From the NCBI GenBank assembly GCA_019114985.1, contig DXEM01000010.1, positions 1 to 64,000 of the forward strand: a DNA stretch of 64,000 nt. Reading direction: 5' to 3'. Position 1 is the first letter of the stretch; each line of letters opens with the position of its first letter. A program made the translations under genes and the position numbers. The stretch comes from Candidatus Anaerostipes excrementavium (GTDB lineage: Bacteria > Bacillota > Clostridia > Lachnospirales > Lachnospiraceae). Of the stretch, positions 17,443-27,337 are shown in pieces. A model generated the notes under the pieces. That model ran no database searches. It worked only from the letters and a program-made list of their open reading frames with translations, and was not told where the DNA came from.

Positions 17443-18831
17443 ATGGCAAAAATGAAGAATTTAACTTGGAAACAGCGGGCAGGGATCGGAATTGGAATCA
17501 TTGTAATTCTTTACTGTTGTGTTGCTTTCTATTACAGCAAAGGCTTTGTTTTTGGGACAAAGATCAATGGAGAGAATGTTTCCGGAATGACAGAAGAAGA
17601 GGTGATCAGACTTTTTCAGAATAAGGCAGAGAATTATTCCCTAACGCTGAAAGAACGCAAAGGAAAAAAAGAAGTTCTTACAGAAGATCAGATTCGTGCC
17701 AAGTTTGAAGGCGCAGATGAGATTCGGAAGATTGCGAAAGAACAGAGTTCTCTTTTATGGATCAAGGGATTATTCGGCGGAGAGACTTATGATGACGTTA
17801 CAATGTTTTCTTACGATGAAAATTCTTTTGAAACGGCTTATCAGAAGCTGGAATGTATGGATGAGAAGAAGATCGTTAAGAGAGAGAATGCAAAACCGGT
17901 CTACAAAGACGGGAAGTTTGTGATACAAAAAGAAGAAAAAGGAACGGAACTTGATCTGGAACAGACAGAGAAGAAAATAAAAGAATGTATCTCCGGCGGA
18001 GTAGATCAGCTGGATCTGGAAAAGGAGAAATGCTACTACGATCCTCAATATACAAGCGAGAGCGAAGAGATTTCCGATCTGAAAAAAGAGATGAATAAAG
18101 TACTGAAGGGCAGCATTACATACAAATTCGGGAAACAAAAAGTAGTGTTGGACAAAAGTGTTTATCATAAATGGATGAAGATCGGAAAAGACGGAATCAG
18201 TTATGAAATCGATGAAAATACGATGGAAAATTGGATTTTGGACTTTATTTATAAGTATAATACACAGTATGGATGGCATACGTTTAAGACTCACGACGGC
18301 CGGACAAAGAAGATCTTTGGAGGACCTTACGGATGGAGAATCAGCAAAGATAAAGAGATGGAAGCCGTGAAGAAGATGCTGAAGGAGGGTACAACGGAGA
18401 CCAGAGAACCTTATTGGCGTCAAAAGGGAAAAGTGTACGACGGAATCAATGGAGATATCGGAGACACTTATGCAGAAGTAGATATGAGCGCTCAGATGGT
18501 TTATTACTATAAAGATGGCAAACAGGTATTTTCTACGCCTTGTGTGACAGGAATGATGACAGCAGATCGGAAAACGCCGGAATGTGTGGCATATATCATG
18601 TACAAGGAAAGAAGTGCTACGCTGGTAGGGGAAAACTATAGTTCCCCGGTAAAATATTGGATGCCGTTTGTAGGAAATGTAGGATTCCATTCTGCTTCAT
18701 GGAGAAATTCCTTCGGAGGCAGCATTTATATTAACAGCGGTTCTCATGGATGTGTGAATCTGCCGGAATCCGCAGCGCAGAAATTGTATAGTTTAGTTGA
18801 AACAGGCGATCCTGTTGTGACCTATTATTAA
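17443..18831 (+). CDS. L,D-transpeptidase (YkuD) with peptidoglycan-binding domain
   Basis: Cross-links peptidoglycan stem peptides through L,D (3-3) bonds or anchors proteins. One N-terminal membrane segment (about residues 13-33) is followed by a long extracellular PG_binding_4-like region (FGTKINGENVSGMTEEEV) and a C-terminal YkuD domain with GFHSASW and SHGCVN (catalytic Cys near 437). 462 residues, normal. It heads a run of cell-surface and housekeeping genes, 12 bp before the methylase gene. Confidence 0.92.
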   Translation: MAKMKNLTWKQRAGIGIGIIVILYCCVAFYYSKGFVFGTKINGENVSGMTEEEVIRLFQNKAENYSLTLKERKGKKEVLTEDQIRAKFEGADEIRKIAKEQSSLLWIKGLFGGETYDDVTMFSYDENSFETAYQKLECMDEKKIVKRENAKPVYKDGKFVIQKEEKGTELDLEQTEKKIKECISGGVDQLDLEKEKCYYDPQYTSESEEISDLKKEMNKVLKGSITYKFGKQKVVLDKSVYHKWMKIGKDGISYEIDENTMENWILDFIYKYNTQYGWHTFKTHDGRTKKIFGGPYGWRISKDKEMEAVKKMLKEGTTETREPYWRQKGKVYDGINGDIGDTYAEVDMSAQMVYYYKDGKQVFSTPCVTGMMTADRKTPECVAYIMYKERSATLVGENYSSPVKYWMPFVGNVGFHSASWRNSFGGSIYINSGSHGCVNLPESAAQKLYSLVETGDPVVTYY

Positions 18832-18843
18832 GAAGGAGCCGAT

Positions 18844-19398
18844 ATGCGTATTACAATGACCGATTGGATTCATTCGGTATTGACGAATTATATAACGGAA
18901 GGTGACTGTTGTGTGGATGCAACCATGGGAAAAGGCGGAGATACTCTTTTCTTATGCAGGATGGCAGGAAAAACCGGATCGGTAACGGCATTTGATATTC
19001 AGGAAGAAGCACTGTCTTTTACCGAAAAACGTCTGAAAGAAGAAGGACTTTCTGCGGCACTGTTCTTAGAGGGCCATGAACAGATGGGAAAACATTTTCA
19101 GCCGGAGACCATTCAATGTATCATGTTTAATTTGGGATATCTTCCGGGCGGTGATCATAATCTGGCAACGAAGCCGGAGACAACGATCGCGGCGATCGAG
19201 GAAGGTCTTCGGCTGTTAAAGACCGGGGGAATTATGAGCATCTGCATTTACAGCGGCGGTGACAGCGGATTTGAAGAACGAGATCGAGTGCTGGAGTTTT
19301 TGGAACATTTGGATGAGAAAAAATATTTTATTGCGAAGCAGGAATTTATCAATAAGGGAAATCATCCTCCGATGCCGGTGTTTCTTATCAAGCTTTAA
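18844..19398 (+). CDS. class I methyltransferase, MnmM/YtqB type
   Basis: SAM-dependent methylase of the YtqB family. B. subtilis YtqB (MnmM) methylates the wobble uridine of some tRNAs. Seen: VDATMGKGGDTLFL and TAFDIQEEAL for SAM binding, MFNLGYLPGGDH (the NLGYLPG family hallmark) and YSGGDSGFEER. 184 residues, matching the family. GGAGCC lies just upstream. Family call secure; exact tRNA target inferred. Confidence 0.88.
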   Translation: MRITMTDWIHSVLTNYITEGDCCVDATMGKGGDTLFLCRMAGKTGSVTAFDIQEEALSFTEKRLKEEGLSAALFLEGHEQMGKHFQPETIQCIMFNLGYLPGGDHNLATKPETTIAAIEEGLRLLKTGGIMSICIYSGGDSGFEERDRVLEFLEHLDEKKYFIAKQEFINKGNHPPMPVFLIKL

Positions 19399-19460
19399 AA
19401 ATCAGGAATAAAGAAATAATCGAATTCATATAATGTTTGGGAATGGGAAGGACAGAAAAT

Positions 19461-20606
19461 ATGAAGAAGATTATTTCTTTTTTTGTCGGAATTTTGACAC
19501 TTTGCTGCAGCGTTCAGGTATCCGGGGCTGATTTAAAACTCTATGCAAAATCAGCTGTTTTGATGGAAGCAGAAAGCGGGGAGATTCTTTATGGCAGATC
19601 AGAGAAAAAGAAAATGCCCAATGCCAGCACAACGAAAATCATGACTTGCCTGTATATCCTGGAACATTGCGATTTGGAGGAAAAAGCTAAGGTTTCTAAA
19701 AACGCGGCTTCTCAGCCTCAGGTCCGCCTTGGCGTGAGGGAAGGGGAGAGTTATAAAGTCAAAGACTTGCTTTATGGTTTGATGTTGGAATCTTACAACG
19801 ACTGTGCGGTAGTTTTGGCAGAACATGCAGAAGGTTCGGTGGAAAAATTCGAATCAAAAATCAATGCTGAAGCAAAGAAACTAGGAGCAAAGTCCACGCA
19901 TTTTGTATCGCCCAACGGTCTGGATGCTTCAGATAAGGGAGGAAGCCACAGGACAACAGCCTATGACTTAGCCCTGATGATGCGAGAGTGTATACAAAAT
20001 AAAGAATTTTTGGAAATCACTCGAACAAAAAACTATTCCTTTTCAGATGCTTCCGGGAAGCGGCAATTTTCCTGCACCAATCACAATGCGCTGCTTTCTT
20101 CGATGGAAGGAGCGATTTCCGGGAAGACAGGATACACGTCTAAAGCAGGATATTGTTATGTTGGAGCCGTAGAACAAAAGGGGATGAAAATGATCGCAGT
20201 GGTATTGGCAAGCGGGTGGCCGCCCCATAAAAGTTATAAGTGGGCAGATGTAAAGACTCTGATATCCTATGGAACGGAAAATTATGAGTATCGGGAAGTA
20301 CGGGCAGATACAAGCGCGATTCAAAAGCTTCCGGTCATTGGAGGAACCAGATCGGATGTTTCGATGAGAGTTGATGGAGAAGAAACGCCGATTTTGTTAA
20401 AAAAATCAGAAAAAGTTCAAATTAAATGCAGCCTGCCCAAAAAAGCAGAAGCTCCTGTGAAAGAGGGGGACGTCATAGGAGAGATACGCTATATGGTCGG
20501 GGATCAGTGTAAAAAAACGAGAAAAATTAAAGCGGCAGAAAATGTTCGTGAAAAAAATTATTGGTGGTATCTTGGAAACGCAATCGAAAAATACTCACTC
20601 CCCTAG
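19461..20606 (+). CDS. D-alanyl-D-alanine carboxypeptidase, PBP5/DacF type
   Basis: Low-molecular-weight penicillin-binding protein trimming the terminal D-Ala from peptidoglycan. A signal peptide ends near residue 22 (VSGAD); catalytic motifs are STTK (SxxK), SYN (SxN) and KTG. The C-terminal beta domain is present, with a short ending (WWYLGNAIEKY) in place of an obvious amphipathic anchor. The ATG after GAAGGA is chosen over an upstream in-frame TTG. 381 residues. Confidence 0.92.
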   Translation: MKKIISFFVGILTLCCSVQVSGADLKLYAKSAVLMEAESGEILYGRSEKKKMPNASTTKIMTCLYILEHCDLEEKAKVSKNAASQPQVRLGVREGESYKVKDLLYGLMLESYNDCAVVLAEHAEGSVEKFESKINAEAKKLGAKSTHFVSPNGLDASDKGGSHRTTAYDLALMMRECIQNKEFLEITRTKNYSFSDASGKRQFSCTNHNALLSSMEGAISGKTGYTSKAGYCYVGAVEQKGMKMIAVVLASGWPPHKSYKWADVKTLISYGTENYEYREVRADTSAIQKLPVIGGTRSDVSMRVDGEETPILLKKSEKVQIKCSLPKKAEAPVKEGDVIGEIRYMVGDQCKKTRKIKAAENVREKNYWWYLGNAIEKYSLP

Positions 20607-20640
20607 GGCAGGTAAAAATCTGCCCTGTCTGTATTTTTTT
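20606..20640 (+). terminator. probable terminator after the carboxypeptidase gene
   Basis: GGGCAG/CTGCCC stem, with the T run displaced by eight bases; it starts at the stop codon. Confidence 0.6.
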
Positions 20641-20691
20641 GGACAAATGTGATAAGATAAAAGACAACCAGAAAAAGGAAAGGAGATTAAA

Positions 20692-21051
20692 ATGTTATTT
20701 TTAGAATATCCAAAATGCAGTACCTGCAAAAAAGCAAAAAAATGGCTGGACGAGCATGGAATTGCATATGATGATCGCCATATTGTAGAAGAAAATCCGA
20801 CACAGGAAGAATTAAAAACATGGTATGAAAAGAGTGGTCTTCCTCTGAAACGCTTTTTTAATACAAGCGGAATGAAGTACAGGGAACTGAAATTAAAGGA
20901 CAGGCTTCCAGAAATGTCAGAGGAGGAACAGATTGAGATTTTGGCCTCTGATGGCATGTTGGTAAAACGTCCGTTGGTCATCGACGATGATTTTATTCTC
21001 ATCGGATTTAAAGAACAGCAATGGAAGGAGACTTTTGATGAAGAGAAATAA
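20692..21051 (+). CDS. ArsC/Spx-family thioredoxin-like protein
   Basis: Thioredoxin-fold protein of the arsenate reductase/Spx/YffB group. CSTC at residues 10-13 is the redox motif; LPLKRFFNTSG and LVKRPLVIDDDFILIGF are shared with the group. 119 residues. No arsenic genes or regulators are nearby, so arsenate reduction is not implied; a Spx-like or unknown redox role is equally likely. Confidence 0.85.
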   Translation: MLFLEYPKCSTCKKAKKWLDEHGIAYDDRHIVEENPTQEELKTWYEKSGLPLKRFFNTSGMKYRELKLKDRLPEMSEEEQIEILASDGMLVKRPLVIDDDFILIGFKEQQWKETFDEEK

Positions 21052-22420
21052 TGCTTGGATCGATTATGATGGAAAAGATTTGACACAGCTGACGGCGTTG
21101 GCAGAAGATTATAAAGACTTTTTATCCAATGGAAAAACAGAGAGAGAATGTGTCAGACAATCTGTAGAACTCGCAAAGAAAGCCGGATATGTGGATCTGG
21201 ATGAGCAGATTAGGAACTCTGCTGCCCTTCATCCGGGAGATAAAGTTTACCGTGTGTGGATGGAAAAAGCGATTCTCTTGTACCACATCGGTAAAGAGCC
21301 GCTGGAATCCGGGATGAATATTTTAGGCGCCCATATTGATTCACCGAGACTTGATTTAAAACAAAACCCTCTCTATGAGGATACGGAAATGGTTCTTTTA
21401 GATACCCATTATTACGGCGGTGTGAAAAAATATCAATGGGTAACACTGCCGATGGCGCTGCACGGTGTTGTTGTAAAGAAAGATGGAACAAAGATCGATA
21501 TCAATATCGGAGAAAAGGAAGATGAGCCGGTTGTCGGTGTTACAGACCTGTTAATTCATCTGTCAGGAAAGCAGCTGGAGAAAAAGGCCAGCGTTGTGGT
21601 AGAAGGGGAAGATTTGAATGTGCTGATTGGCAGCCGTCCTTTAAAAGGGGAAGAAAAGGATGCTGTGAAGAAGCAGATGCTGGAGATTTTAAAAGAAGAA
21701 TACAATGTTGAGGAAGAAGATTTCCTTTCTGCTGAGATTGAAGTCGTGCCTGCCGGAAAAGCCAGAGATTTTGGATTGGACCGCAGTATGATTATGTCCT
21801 ATGGACAAGATGACAGAGTCTGTGCCTACACATCGTTAGCGGCCATGCTGAACGTGGAAGATCCGGAACGGACGGCCTGCTGCATTCTGGTTGATAAAGA
21901 AGAAATCGGAAGCGTGGGGGCAACAGGCATGCAGTCCAAGTTCTTTGAAAACACGACGGCAGAAGTGCTTGCACTCCTAGGGGATTACAATGATTTAGTC
22001 CTGCGCAGGACGCTGCAGAATTCCTATATGCTTTCTTCTGATGTAAGCGCTGCTTTTGATCCGAATTACCCATCTGTCATGGAAAAGAAAAACGCAGCCT
22101 ACTTTGGAAAGGGACTGGTATTAAACAAATACACCGGAGCCCGTGGAAAATCCGGTTCCAATGATGCGAATCCGGAGTTTATCGCAAAACTTCGAAAGAT
22201 CTTTGACGATGAAAATGTGGCATTCCAAACAGCGGAATTAGGAAAGGTCGATCAGGGTGGCGGAGGCACCATTGCCTATATTCCGGCGGCATATGGCATG
22301 AATGTCATTGACTGCGGTGTTGCGGTATTAAGCATGCACGCTCCTTGGGAAATTACAAGCAAATCAGATATCTACGAAGTAGAAAAAGGTTATGAGGCAT
22401 TCTTAAAACATTGCCGATAG
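21038..22420 (+). CDS. M18-family aminopeptidase
   Basis: Zinc aminopeptidase of family M18. LGAHIDSPRLDLK, DKEEIGSVGATG, SSDVSAAFDPN and VLSMHAPWE hold the metal-binding and catalytic residues. AAGGAG seven bases before the ATG sets the start; an upstream in-frame start inside the preceding gene has no site. It overlaps the ArsC-like gene by 14 bp, suggesting coupling. 460 residues, family length. Confidence 0.92.
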   Translation: MKRNNAWIDYDGKDLTQLTALAEDYKDFLSNGKTERECVRQSVELAKKAGYVDLDEQIRNSAALHPGDKVYRVWMEKAILLYHIGKEPLESGMNILGAHIDSPRLDLKQNPLYEDTEMVLLDTHYYGGVKKYQWVTLPMALHGVVVKKDGTKIDINIGEKEDEPVVGVTDLLIHLSGKQLEKKASVVVEGEDLNVLIGSRPLKGEEKDAVKKQMLEILKEEYNVEEEDFLSAEIEVVPAGKARDFGLDRSMIMSYGQDDRVCAYTSLAAMLNVEDPERTACCILVDKEEIGSVGATGMQSKFFENTTAEVLALLGDYNDLVLRRTLQNSYMLSSDVSAAFDPNYPSVMEKKNAAYFGKGLVLNKYTGARGKSGSNDANPEFIAKLRKIFDDENVAFQTAELGKVDQGGGGTIAYIPAAYGMNVIDCGVAVLSMHAPWEITSKSDIYEVEKGYEAFLKHCR

Positions 22421-22430
22421 AAGAAATAAA

Positions 22431-22469
22431 AAAGACCGGACAGAGGCGCATGCCAAATGTCCGGTCTTT
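22431..22469. terminator. terminator between the aminopeptidase and VOC genes
   Basis: AAAGACCGGACA pairs perfectly with TGTCCGGTCTTT. The longer T run is on the minus strand, so it mainly serves the VOC gene. Confidence 0.88.
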
Positions 22470-22483
22470 GTCATAGATAGATT

Positions 22484-22849
22484 TTATTTTGCCGGAACAA
22501 TCTCAATCCAGTAGCCATCCGGATCATTGATGAAATAGATTCCCATATCCGGATTCTCAAAACAAATACAGCCCATCTTTTTGTGGCGTTCATAAAGAGC
22601 ATCGTAGTCGTCTGTTGTAAAGGCCAGATGGAATTCTTCGTCTCCAAGGTTATAAGGTTCCTTCCGGTCCTTCAGCCACGTAAGTTCCAAGGTAAACGAA
22701 GTCTCTCCATCTCCAAGGTATACCAGGCGAAAGCTTCCGTCAGAAGCATTTTTCTCACGAACAACGCTTAAATCCAGAGCTTCTTTATAAAAATCCAAAC
22801 TCTTTTCTAAATCCAAAACATTAAAATTAAAATGGTTAAATGTGATCAT
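22484..22849 (-). CDS. VOC-family (glyoxalase I-like) protein
   Basis: Vicinal-oxygen-chelate fold, like lactoylglutathione lyase, which detoxifies methylglyoxal. It starts ITFNHFNFNVLDLEKSLDFY, with a first metal ligand His, and ends YFINDPDGYWIEIVPA with the Glu ligand. AAAGGAGG sets the start. 121 residues, one VOC unit pair. The glyoxalase label is common for such proteins; the substrate is unproven. Confidence 0.82.
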   Translation of the reverse strand: MITFNHFNFNVLDLEKSLDFYKEALDLSVVREKNASDGSFRLVYLGDGETSFTLELTWLKDRKEPYNLGDEEFHLAFTTDDYDALYERHKKMGCICFENPDMGIYFINDPDGYWIEIVPAK

Positions 22850-22877
22850 ATGTTCCTCCTTTGATTTTATCAAATTC

Positions 22878-22905
22878 ATCATATCATATTGTTTTTAATT
22901 TACAA
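22878..22905 (-). promoter_or_regulatory. promoter of the VOC gene
   Basis: On the minus strand TTGTAA, 16 bp, TATGAT. Confidence 0.55.
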
Positions 22906-22950
22906 GTAGGAAAATCGTCCTTTTTATGCCAAAAGAATATTTCTGAATAG

Positions 22951-22978
22951 TTGACACATTATTTCAATATGATAAAAT
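22951..22978 (+). promoter_or_regulatory. promoter of leuS
   Basis: TTGACA, 16 bp, TAAAAT. The leader is only about 65 bases, too short for a T-box. Confidence 0.7.
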
Positions 22979-23051
22979 GAATTAGTTAGCAGGATTTAGA
23001 AAAAAGGAAAAATCTTTATACAACAATATATTACGGCAGGAGGAGAAAAAT

Positions 23052-25460
23052 ATGGCAGCACCTTATAATCATAAGGCAATTGAACAGAAATGGAGAAAAC
23101 ACTGGGAAGAACATCCGGTGAATGTAAATGATGGAAAGAAGCCGAAATATTACTGCCTGGATATGTTCCCATATCCGTCAGGGAGCGGACTTCATGTAGG
23201 ACATTGGAGAGGTTATGTAATCAGTGACGTATGGAGCCGATACAAGATGTTAAACGGTTATTACGTTGTTCATCCAATGGGATGGGATGCGTTTGGTCTG
23301 CCGGCGGAAAACTATGCGATCAAGATGGGAACCCACCCAAGGCTTTCCACAGAAGAGAATATCCGCAATATTAAGCGTCAGATCAATGAGATTTCAGCGG
23401 TTTATGATTGGGATATGGAAGTGAATACGACAGACCCTGACTTTTACAAATGGACACAATGGATCTTTGTAAAGATGTTCAAGGAAGGTCTTGCATATGA
23501 AAAAGAGATGCCGATCAACTGGTGTCCTTCTTGTAAGACAGGACTTGCAAACGAAGAGGTTGTCAATGGAAAATGCGAGCGATGCGGCGCCGATGTTACG
23601 AAGAAGAATCTGAGACAGTGGATGTTAAAGATCACAGCGTATGCGGATCGTTTGCTGGATGATCTGGATAAGCTGGATTGGCCTGAGAAAGTGAAGAAGA
23701 TGCAGACAGAGTGGATCGGTAAGAGCCACGGTGCAGAAGTTGATTTCCAGGTGGAAGGAAGAGATGATAAGATCACCGTTTATACGACTCGTCCGGATAC
23801 GCTTCATGGAGCGACTTTCATGGTATTAGCTCCGGAACATGAGCTTGCGGCAGGTCTGGCAACGGAAGAGACAAAAGAAGCAGTAGACGATTATATTTAT
23901 CAGGCTTCCTTGAAATCTTCTGTAGACCGTATGCAGGATAAAGAAAAGACAGGTGTATTTACCGGAAGTTATGCGATCAATCCGATCAACGGCAAGAAAG
24001 TTCCGATTTGGCTGTCAGATTATGTATTGGCAGATTACGGAACAGGAGCCATCATGTGCGTACCTGCTCATGATGACCGTGACTTCGAGTTTGCTAAGAA
24101 ATTCGACATTCCGATCATTCAGGTGATTGCCAAAGACGGAAAAGAGATTGAGAATATGGAAGAGGCTTATACCGAAGCATCCGGTATCATGATCAATTCC
24201 GGTGACTGGAATGGAAGAGAATCCGCTGAATTGAAAGAGGAAGCTCCGGAAATCATCGAGAAGATGGGCGTTGGAAAGAAAACAACAAATTATAAGCTGC
24301 GTGACTGGGTATTCAGCCGCCAGCGTTATTGGGGAGAACCGATTCCAATCGTACATTGTCCGGACTGCGGAGCAGTGCCGGTACCTGAGGAAGAACTTCC
24401 TTTAACACTGCCGGACGTTGATAAATATGAGCCGACAGGAACCGGAGAGTCTCCGCTGGCTGATATCGAAGAATGGGTGAACTGCAAGTGTCCGGTCTGC
24501 GGAAAACCGGCTAAGAGAGAGACCAATACAATGCCGCAGTGGGCAGGATCTTCCTGGTATTTCTTACGCTATGTGGATAATAAGAATGACAAGGAACTGG
24601 TGTCCAGAGAGAAAGCAGATCAGTATCTGCCGGTCGATATGTACATCGGCGGTGTAGAACATGCAGTACTGCATCTTCTGTATTCCCGCTTCTATACCAA
24701 GTTCCTGTATGATATCGGAGTAGTAGATTTTGACGAGCCGTTCCACAAACTGTTCAATCAGGGAATGATTGGAAAAGATGGAGCCAAAATGAGCAAATCC
24801 AAAGGAAATGTGGTATCTCCGGATCCTCTTGTGAAGGATTATGGATGCGATTCTCTGAGAATGTACGAATTATTCGTTGGTCCGCCGGAATTAGATGCAG
24901 AGTGGGATGACCGCGGAATCGATGGAGTTTACCGTTTCCTGACGAAATTCTATAAATTAGTCATGGATCAGAAAGAGAAAGAAGTCAAAGCAAGCAAAGA
25001 GCTGATCAAAGAGCGCCATAAGCTGGTATATGATATTACGACGCGTCTGGACAGCTTTAGCTTGAACACCGTTGTCAGTGGATTTATGGAGCATACGAAT
25101 AAACTGACAGCAATGGCGAAGGCAGACGGCGTGGATCATGAGACTTTGGAGACTGCAGTGATTCTGTTAGCTCCATTTGCTCCTCATCTGTCTGAAGAAC
25201 TCTGGGAAGCTCTTGGACATAACGAAAGCGTATTTGACCAGAGCTGGCCGGAATATGATGAAGAAGCAATGAAAGAAGACGAAGTCGAGATTGCCGTACA
25301 GATCAATGGAAAAGCAAGAGGAAAGATCACAATCGGAGCAGACGAGGCAAAAGATTCTGTTCTTGCAAAGGCAAAAGAAGCGCTGGCTGACAAGATCACC
25401 GGAAATGTAGTAAAAGAAATCTACGTTCCGGGACGTATTGTGAACCTGGTCGTAAAATAA
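23052..25460 (+). CDS. leuS: leucyl-tRNA synthetase
   Basis: Class I synthetase charging tRNA-Leu. The HIGH motif is in YPSGSGLHVGH, KMSKSKGNVV is the second signature, and the editing domain contains TTRPDTLHGATF. Zinc-knuckle cysteines appear at CPSCKTG..CERCG and CPDCG..CPVCG. 802 residues, full length. GGAGGAG precedes the start; no T-box leader is present. Confidence 0.98.
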   Translation: MAAPYNHKAIEQKWRKHWEEHPVNVNDGKKPKYYCLDMFPYPSGSGLHVGHWRGYVISDVWSRYKMLNGYYVVHPMGWDAFGLPAENYAIKMGTHPRLSTEENIRNIKRQINEISAVYDWDMEVNTTDPDFYKWTQWIFVKMFKEGLAYEKEMPINWCPSCKTGLANEEVVNGKCERCGADVTKKNLRQWMLKITAYADRLLDDLDKLDWPEKVKKMQTEWIGKSHGAEVDFQVEGRDDKITVYTTRPDTLHGATFMVLAPEHELAAGLATEETKEAVDDYIYQASLKSSVDRMQDKEKTGVFTGSYAINPINGKKVPIWLSDYVLADYGTGAIMCVPAHDDRDFEFAKKFDIPIIQVIAKDGKEIENMEEAYTEASGIMINSGDWNGRESAELKEEAPEIIEKMGVGKKTTNYKLRDWVFSRQRYWGEPIPIVHCPDCGAVPVPEEELPLTLPDVDKYEPTGTGESPLADIEEWVNCKCPVCGKPAKRETNTMPQWAGSSWYFLRYVDNKNDKELVSREKADQYLPVDMYIGGVEHAVLHLLYSRFYTKFLYDIGVVDFDEPFHKLFNQGMIGKDGAKMSKSKGNVVSPDPLVKDYGCDSLRMYELFVGPPELDAEWDDRGIDGVYRFLTKFYKLVMDQKEKEVKASKELIKERHKLVYDITTRLDSFSLNTVVSGFMEHTNKLTAMAKADGVDHETLETAVILLAPFAPHLSEELWEALGHNESVFDQSWPEYDEEAMKEDEVEIAVQINGKARGKITIGADEAKDSVLAKAKEALADKITGNVVKEIYVPGRIVNLVVK

Positions 25461-25500
25461 TAAGGCAGTTGATGTTTGCCTTGGAATGATATGAATGGAG

Positions 25501-25530
25501 AAAATCCCCTGGCAATCAGGGGATTTTTTT
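25501..25530 (+). terminator. terminator of leuS
   Basis: AAAATCCCCTG pairs with CAGGGGATTTT, followed by more T. Confidence 0.92.
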
Positions 25531-25558
25531 CATATTTATAGAAAAGGAGGAACATCCA

Positions 25559-27337
25559 GTGAATGGGAGAAAAGAAGAAAGAAAAAAAGATGGAATCCTA
25601 ATCAAATTATTTGCCTTTTTACAAAGGAAACAGAAGGCAGAATTTATTTTTATATTGCTTATTTTGGGAATTTCTGCGGCGCTATCTCAGGTCACGCCAA
25701 TTGCAATCGAATATTTGACAGATTCTATTCTGGCAGCGGATACCATTCATTTTCAGACTGCTATACCGATCTTATTGCTGATCTTAGCTGCAAATGTGGG
25801 AAATGAGACGATAAAAGTAGCCCGTCGTTTAATGGTAGAGGATACGGCGACCTATATTGAAAAATCTGCCAGGCAGAAAGCGACAGAAGCATTATTAAAA
25901 GCTCCGCTTTCTTATTTTCGGAGCCATATGACGGGGAACATCCATGGCAGATTGAATCGGAATTTAGAGGGAACGACGAGAATGATCAAGCTGATTTTTA
26001 TGGATTTTGCACCGGCAGTGACAAGCGCCATTGCCGCGATTATCGTGATTTTTGTGAAATTGCCGGTGATCGTTGCGTGTATCATTATTCTGGTCATCCC
26101 TTTTGGAACTTTCATCGTTTTTCGGCAGATCTCTACGCAAAAAGGCATTCGAGTCGAATTGATGAATACGAAAGCGGCCATGGATGGGACGATGGTAGAG
26201 CTGCTTGGCGGAATCGAAACCATTCGTATCATGGATTGTGCCGGATTGGAAGCATCAAGAATCGAAGAACGTTCCCAACAGCTGCGGGAAAAGGAGATGA
26301 AACATCATAAGGCAATGGCGTTTTATGATTGTTTGAAATTTGTGAATGAAGCGGTCTTCCATGTGGTTGTGATCGGAATCACCATTTTTCTTGCGGCAAA
26401 AGGTGTAATCAGTATCGGAACGGTTCTGGCCACCTATCTTTGTTTTACACAGCTTACAAGTCCTCTGCGGGAACTTCATCGCATTTTGGATGAATTTTCA
26501 GAAAGCATGGTTCTTGCAAAAGATTATTTTGATATTGTGGAAATACCGGAAGACTTTTCTTATCGATTCTTGGAAACAAAGGATGAAATGAAAGAAGAAA
26601 CAGAGGAGATCCGGCTGGAAGATGTGGTCTTTTCCTATCCTGAGAAACAAGAGGAAGAAATTCTGCATCATGTTGATTTTTCTGCCGAAAAAGGAAAATT
26701 CATCGGAATTGCCGGGCCCAGCGGCTGTGGGAAATCTACTTTGATCAAATTGATAGCCAGACTGGAACCGTACAAAGGAACGATTAAACTTAGAGGGAAA
26801 GAATTAAGTGGTCTTAACAGAGAAGATTTGGCCAAAACCATAGCATTGGTTCCTCAGACGCCGTTCCTGATTGCTGATACGGTTTTTCATAATATTTGTT
26901 ATGGAATGAGACGGGAAGTTTCTCTGGAAGAAGTACAGGAAGCAGCCAGAAAAGCGAATCTGGAATCTGTGATCGAAAAGCTGCCTGGGAAATATGATTT
27001 TATGATCGCAGAAGGAGGCGGAAATTTATCCGGAGGTCAACGGCAAAGGATTGCTCTTGCAAGAGTATTTCTAAGAAAGCCGGAGATCCTCATCCTAGAT
27101 GAGGCAACCTCGGCTCTTGACAATACCTCAGAAAAAATGATTCAGCGTGAAATCGAAGCGATGAAAGAGAACTATCATACGACGATTATTTCCATAGCGC
27201 ATCGATTGACGACTTTGGAAAACTGTGATGAAATCATCGTGATGGAGAAAGGCCGCATCATACAAAAGGGCAATTTCGATACTTTAAAGAATACCCCGGG
27301 AATTTTTCAGGATATGTACCGAGGGATTCTAAAGTAA
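25559..27337 (+). CDS. ABC transporter, fused permease and ATPase
   Basis: Half-transporter of the exporter type: six predicted membrane helices in residues ~28-320, then an ATPase domain with Walker A GPSGCGKST, signature LSGGQRQR and Walker B ILILDEATSALD. 592 residues. It would act as a dimer; substrate unknown. The start is GTG, placed by AAAGGAGG eight bases upstream. Its last 31 bp overlap the convergent MATE gene. Confidence 0.9.
   Translation: MNGRKEERKKDGILIKLFAFLQRKQKAEFIFILLILGISAALSQVTPIAIEYLTDSILAADTIHFQTAIPILLLILAANVGNETIKVARRLMVEDTATYIEKSARQKATEALLKAPLSYFRSHMTGNIHGRLNRNLEGTTRMIKLIFMDFAPAVTSAIAAIIVIFVKLPVIVACIIILVIPFGTFIVFRQISTQKGIRVELMNTKAAMDGTMVELLGGIETIRIMDCAGLEASRIEERSQQLREKEMKHHKAMAFYDCLKFVNEAVFHVVVIGITIFLAAKGVISIGTVLATYLCFTQLTSPLRELHRILDEFSESMVLAKDYFDIVEIPEDFSYRFLETKDEMKEETEEIRLEDVVFSYPEKQEEEILHHVDFSAEKGKFIGIAGPSGCGKSTLIKLIARLEPYKGTIKLRGKELSGLNREDLAKTIALVPQTPFLIADTVFHNICYGMRREVSLEEVQEAARKANLESVIEKLPGKYDFMIAEGGGNLSGGQRQRIALARVFLRKPEILILDEATSALDNTSEKMIQREIEAMKENYHTTIISIAHRLTTLENCDEIIVMEKGRIIQKGNFDTLKNTPGIFQDMYRGILK

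Noticed and set aside
17770-18690. 306-codon minus-strand frame
   Set aside because: It is antisense to the L,D-transpeptidase gene, has no ribosome site and no recognisable domain.
22979-23051. T-box before leuS
   Set aside because: The leader after the promoter is about 65 bases, with no specifier or antiterminator stem.
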